Shown: positions 19,075-20,038 of the stretch, piece after piece
Numbering within the stretch: the first letter of the stretch is position 1
Layout: every line of letters begins with the position of its first letter
Origin: Anaerolineae bacterium
GTDB taxonomy: Bacteria; Chloroflexota; Anaerolineae; 4572-78; J111
Reading direction: 5' to 3'
Length of the DNA stretch: 20,038 nt
NCBI GenBank assembly: GCA_023382535.1
Contig: JAHDWA010000116.1
Location: 1 to 20,038 of the forward strand
The notes under the pieces: model-generated
Databases searched by the model: none
What the model saw: the letters and a program-made list of their open reading frames with translations, nothing else
Told to the model about the DNA's origin: nothing
Translations under genes and position numbers: made by a program

Positions 19075-19230
19075 CATTTAGAACTGGGCGACCTTGAGCA
19101 GACCATCGCCAACTTCACCAGAGTTATTGAACTCGATCCCGACAACGCTTGGCTCTACCTGTATACCCGATTTATAGGTTTGCAGAAAACGATTGGTTTT
19201 TGGTGGATGAACCTTAAAAAGGAGAAATAA
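19075..19230 (+). pseudogene. TPR-repeat protein remnant
   Basis: The frame HLELGDLEQTIANFTRVIEL, then DPDNAWLYLY, matches a single tetratricopeptide unit (LGDxxxAIxxxxxxIxLDPxNAxxY). It has no start codon or ribosome binding site. After RFIGLQKTIGFWWMN it loses TPR character and ends at TAA 19228-19230, which overlaps the next gene's ATG. It looks like the leftover of a larger TPR gene deleted on both sides. Confidence 0.6.
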
Positions 19231-19799
19231 TGACCAAAAAAAGAGAACGGCCCGATTTTAGCAGTGCGTTAGTAGACTTCTTGGCTACGGGTAGATTTTA
19301 CACCTTCCTAATTTTTTATGCAGTTGGGATTGTATTCGGAATGGCAACTACTGCCGACACCCTGCCCGAAAATAGTATGTATGCTTTTAGCTTTTTTTTA
19401 GCAGGCCCTTTTGTGGGTATCGTTGGACTGTATATCGGCAGTTATTTAGTAAAAGTAGGGGAAGGGCTGGGTCTTCTTGAAAGTGCCTTTATAGGCCCGT
19501 TAACTGCAAGCAGAGTTGCGGCCTTTATAACTTTTTATGTTGCTGGTTCTGTGTTGGGAGCTATGTGTATGGATTACACAGAAAGTGCGCTTTCTTGTGC
19601 CATTTTTTTCGTAGGCCCTGTGGTGGGCATATTCGGGCAGGCGGTTGTTGGTCATTTTACGGACAAAGGGCAACGGCAGAAATCTGACAACACCGTCCTA
19701 TACCTTTTGGCGATGATACTTGGGGCAGAGATCGTTGACTTTCCAAGAAAAAAAGAGGAACGAAAGGACCCCAAGAAGGAAAAGCCAGAGAGCCGATAA
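19230..19799 (+). CDS. Four-helix membrane protein made of a duplicated two-helix unit
   Basis: The start ATG overlaps the upstream TAA (TAATG), with AAAGGAG 5-6 bases before it. The product is 189 residues with four hydrophobic segments, about 22-40, 52-75, 95-113 and 122-143. Residues 21-75 and 94-146 are clearly related: FLIFYAVGIVFGM with FFLAGPFVGIVG in the first half, FITFYVAGSVLGAM with FFVGPVVGIFG in the second. The tail after residue 165 is strongly charged (RKKEERKDPKKEKPESR). I do not recognise the family. The duplicated halves with GPxVGI motifs in hydrophobic segments could form a pseudo-symmetric pore or scaffold, but this is speculation. An intrinsic terminator follows. Confidence 0.8.
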   Translation: MTKKRERPDFSSALVDFLATGRFYTFLIFYAVGIVFGMATTADTLPENSMYAFSFFLAGPFVGIVGLYIGSYLVKVGEGLGLLESAFIGPLTASRVAAFITFYVAGSVLGAMCMDYTESALSCAIFFVGPVVGIFGQAVVGHFTDKGQRQKSDNTVLYLLAMILGAEIVDFPRKKEERKDPKKEKPESR

Positions 19800-19864
19800 T
19801 GCTCATTTGAAAGCAATATTCTGTATTAGCCAATACATTGTTTTTAAAAGTTAAGCCAAAACGT

Positions 19865-19896
19865 AAGGGCGAGAAAATTCTTGCCCTTTCTGTTTT
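19865..19896 (+). terminator. Intrinsic terminator after the membrane protein gene
   Basis: AAGGGCGAGAA (19865-19875) pairs with TTCTTGCCCTT (19878-19888), an 11-bp stem with one G.U, followed by TCTGTTTT. It lies 66 bases after the stop codon. Confidence 0.8.
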
Positions 19897-19907
19897 ATAA
19901 TGCACAG

Positions 19908-19941
19908 GGCTGCCCCAACAAATCTGCCAAAACTGGTAGAT
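19908..19941. repeat. Right copy of the diverged repeat bracketing the AT-rich island
   Basis: This 34-bp block matches 15795-15828 at 28 positions in the same orientation, with weaker similarity running on to about 20015. In this copy no regulator gene follows on the minus strand, so either the leader of a lost paralog or a second copy of a control region is left. Confidence 0.65.
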
Positions 19942-19988
19942 GAACCGGCGGAGAATGGTTGATAGCGGGGCGATAAAATCGCTGCTTT

Positions 19989-20011
19989 GTTTGATAATGG
20001 AGGTATCAAAC
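19989..20011. promoter_or_regulatory. Perfect dyad, probable operator upstream of a gene beyond the window
   Basis: GTTTGATA (19989-19996) and TATCAAAC (20004-20011) are perfect 8-bp inverted arms around ATGGAGG. In the left repeat the matching position holds a degenerate form, TTGTGAC-ATACTGGA-GTCAATA (15874-15895), with the same TGGAG centre. It may be the binding site of the island's XRE/MmyB-like regulator or a relative. Confidence 0.5.
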
Positions 20012-20038
20012 ACAGAAATGGCCCTTAATCAAGTTTTA

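Overview
The window looks like a chromosomal segment of a GC-rich, non-proteobacterial bacterium. My best guess is a Chloroflexota (Anaerolineae-like) relative. The grounds are a carotenoid-glycoside gene set without a large proteobacterial-style crt cluster, an M50-CBS protease, an XRE/MmyB-like regulator, and many locus-specific short-period repeats between genes. The phylum is inferred from gene content and style, not from a marker gene.

Layout. 1-339: the 3' part of a single-domain asparaginase, separated by a bidirectional terminator from a convergent SET-domain methyltransferase (500-1060, minus). 1541-7096: a six-gene co-directional carotenoid operon: small membrane protein, alpha/beta hydrolase, CruF-type hydratase, PlsY-like acyltransferase, family 2 glycosyltransferase and CrtI/CrtD-type desaturase. 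Its promoter carries three 11-bp direct repeats with a TGTACA core, the last overlapping the -35. This is the layout of operators for the B12-dependent light sensor CarH, so the operon is probably light-induced. 7182-8327: an M50 site-2 protease with CBS domains and its own promoter. 8397-10224 (minus): a MarR regulator and an MFS exporter. Divergent to them, 10363-13651: a GctAB/IpdAB-like CoA-transferase pair and an acyl-CoA ligase. In the B subunit the usual catalytic glutamate is isoleucine.

13.7-14.8 kb is a small toxin-antitoxin-like patch: a possible nuclease-like protein with a DUF2283 partner, then a DUF2281-type antitoxin followed by an internally deleted remnant of its PIN toxin. 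14.85 kb to the end is visibly richer in A+T. It holds a divergent XRE/MmyB-like regulator, a FabH-like ketosynthase translationally overlapped by a SAM methyltransferase, a hydrolase interrupted by one in-frame UGA, a TPR remnant, and a four-helix membrane protein built from an internal duplication. Diverged copies of the regulator's upstream region bracket this island at 15.8 and 19.9 kb.

Working picture. The carotenoid operon would hydrate, desaturate, glycosylate and possibly acylate a linear or monocyclic carotenoid under light control. The ketosynthase/methyltransferase pair beside a potentially acyl-sensing regulator could make a small lipid-derived metabolite or signal. Running through the whole window is a class of 7-10 bp period repeats, often with inverted copies, at gene junctions. 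They supply the C-termini of several proteins, and one lies inside the glycosyltransferase reading frame.
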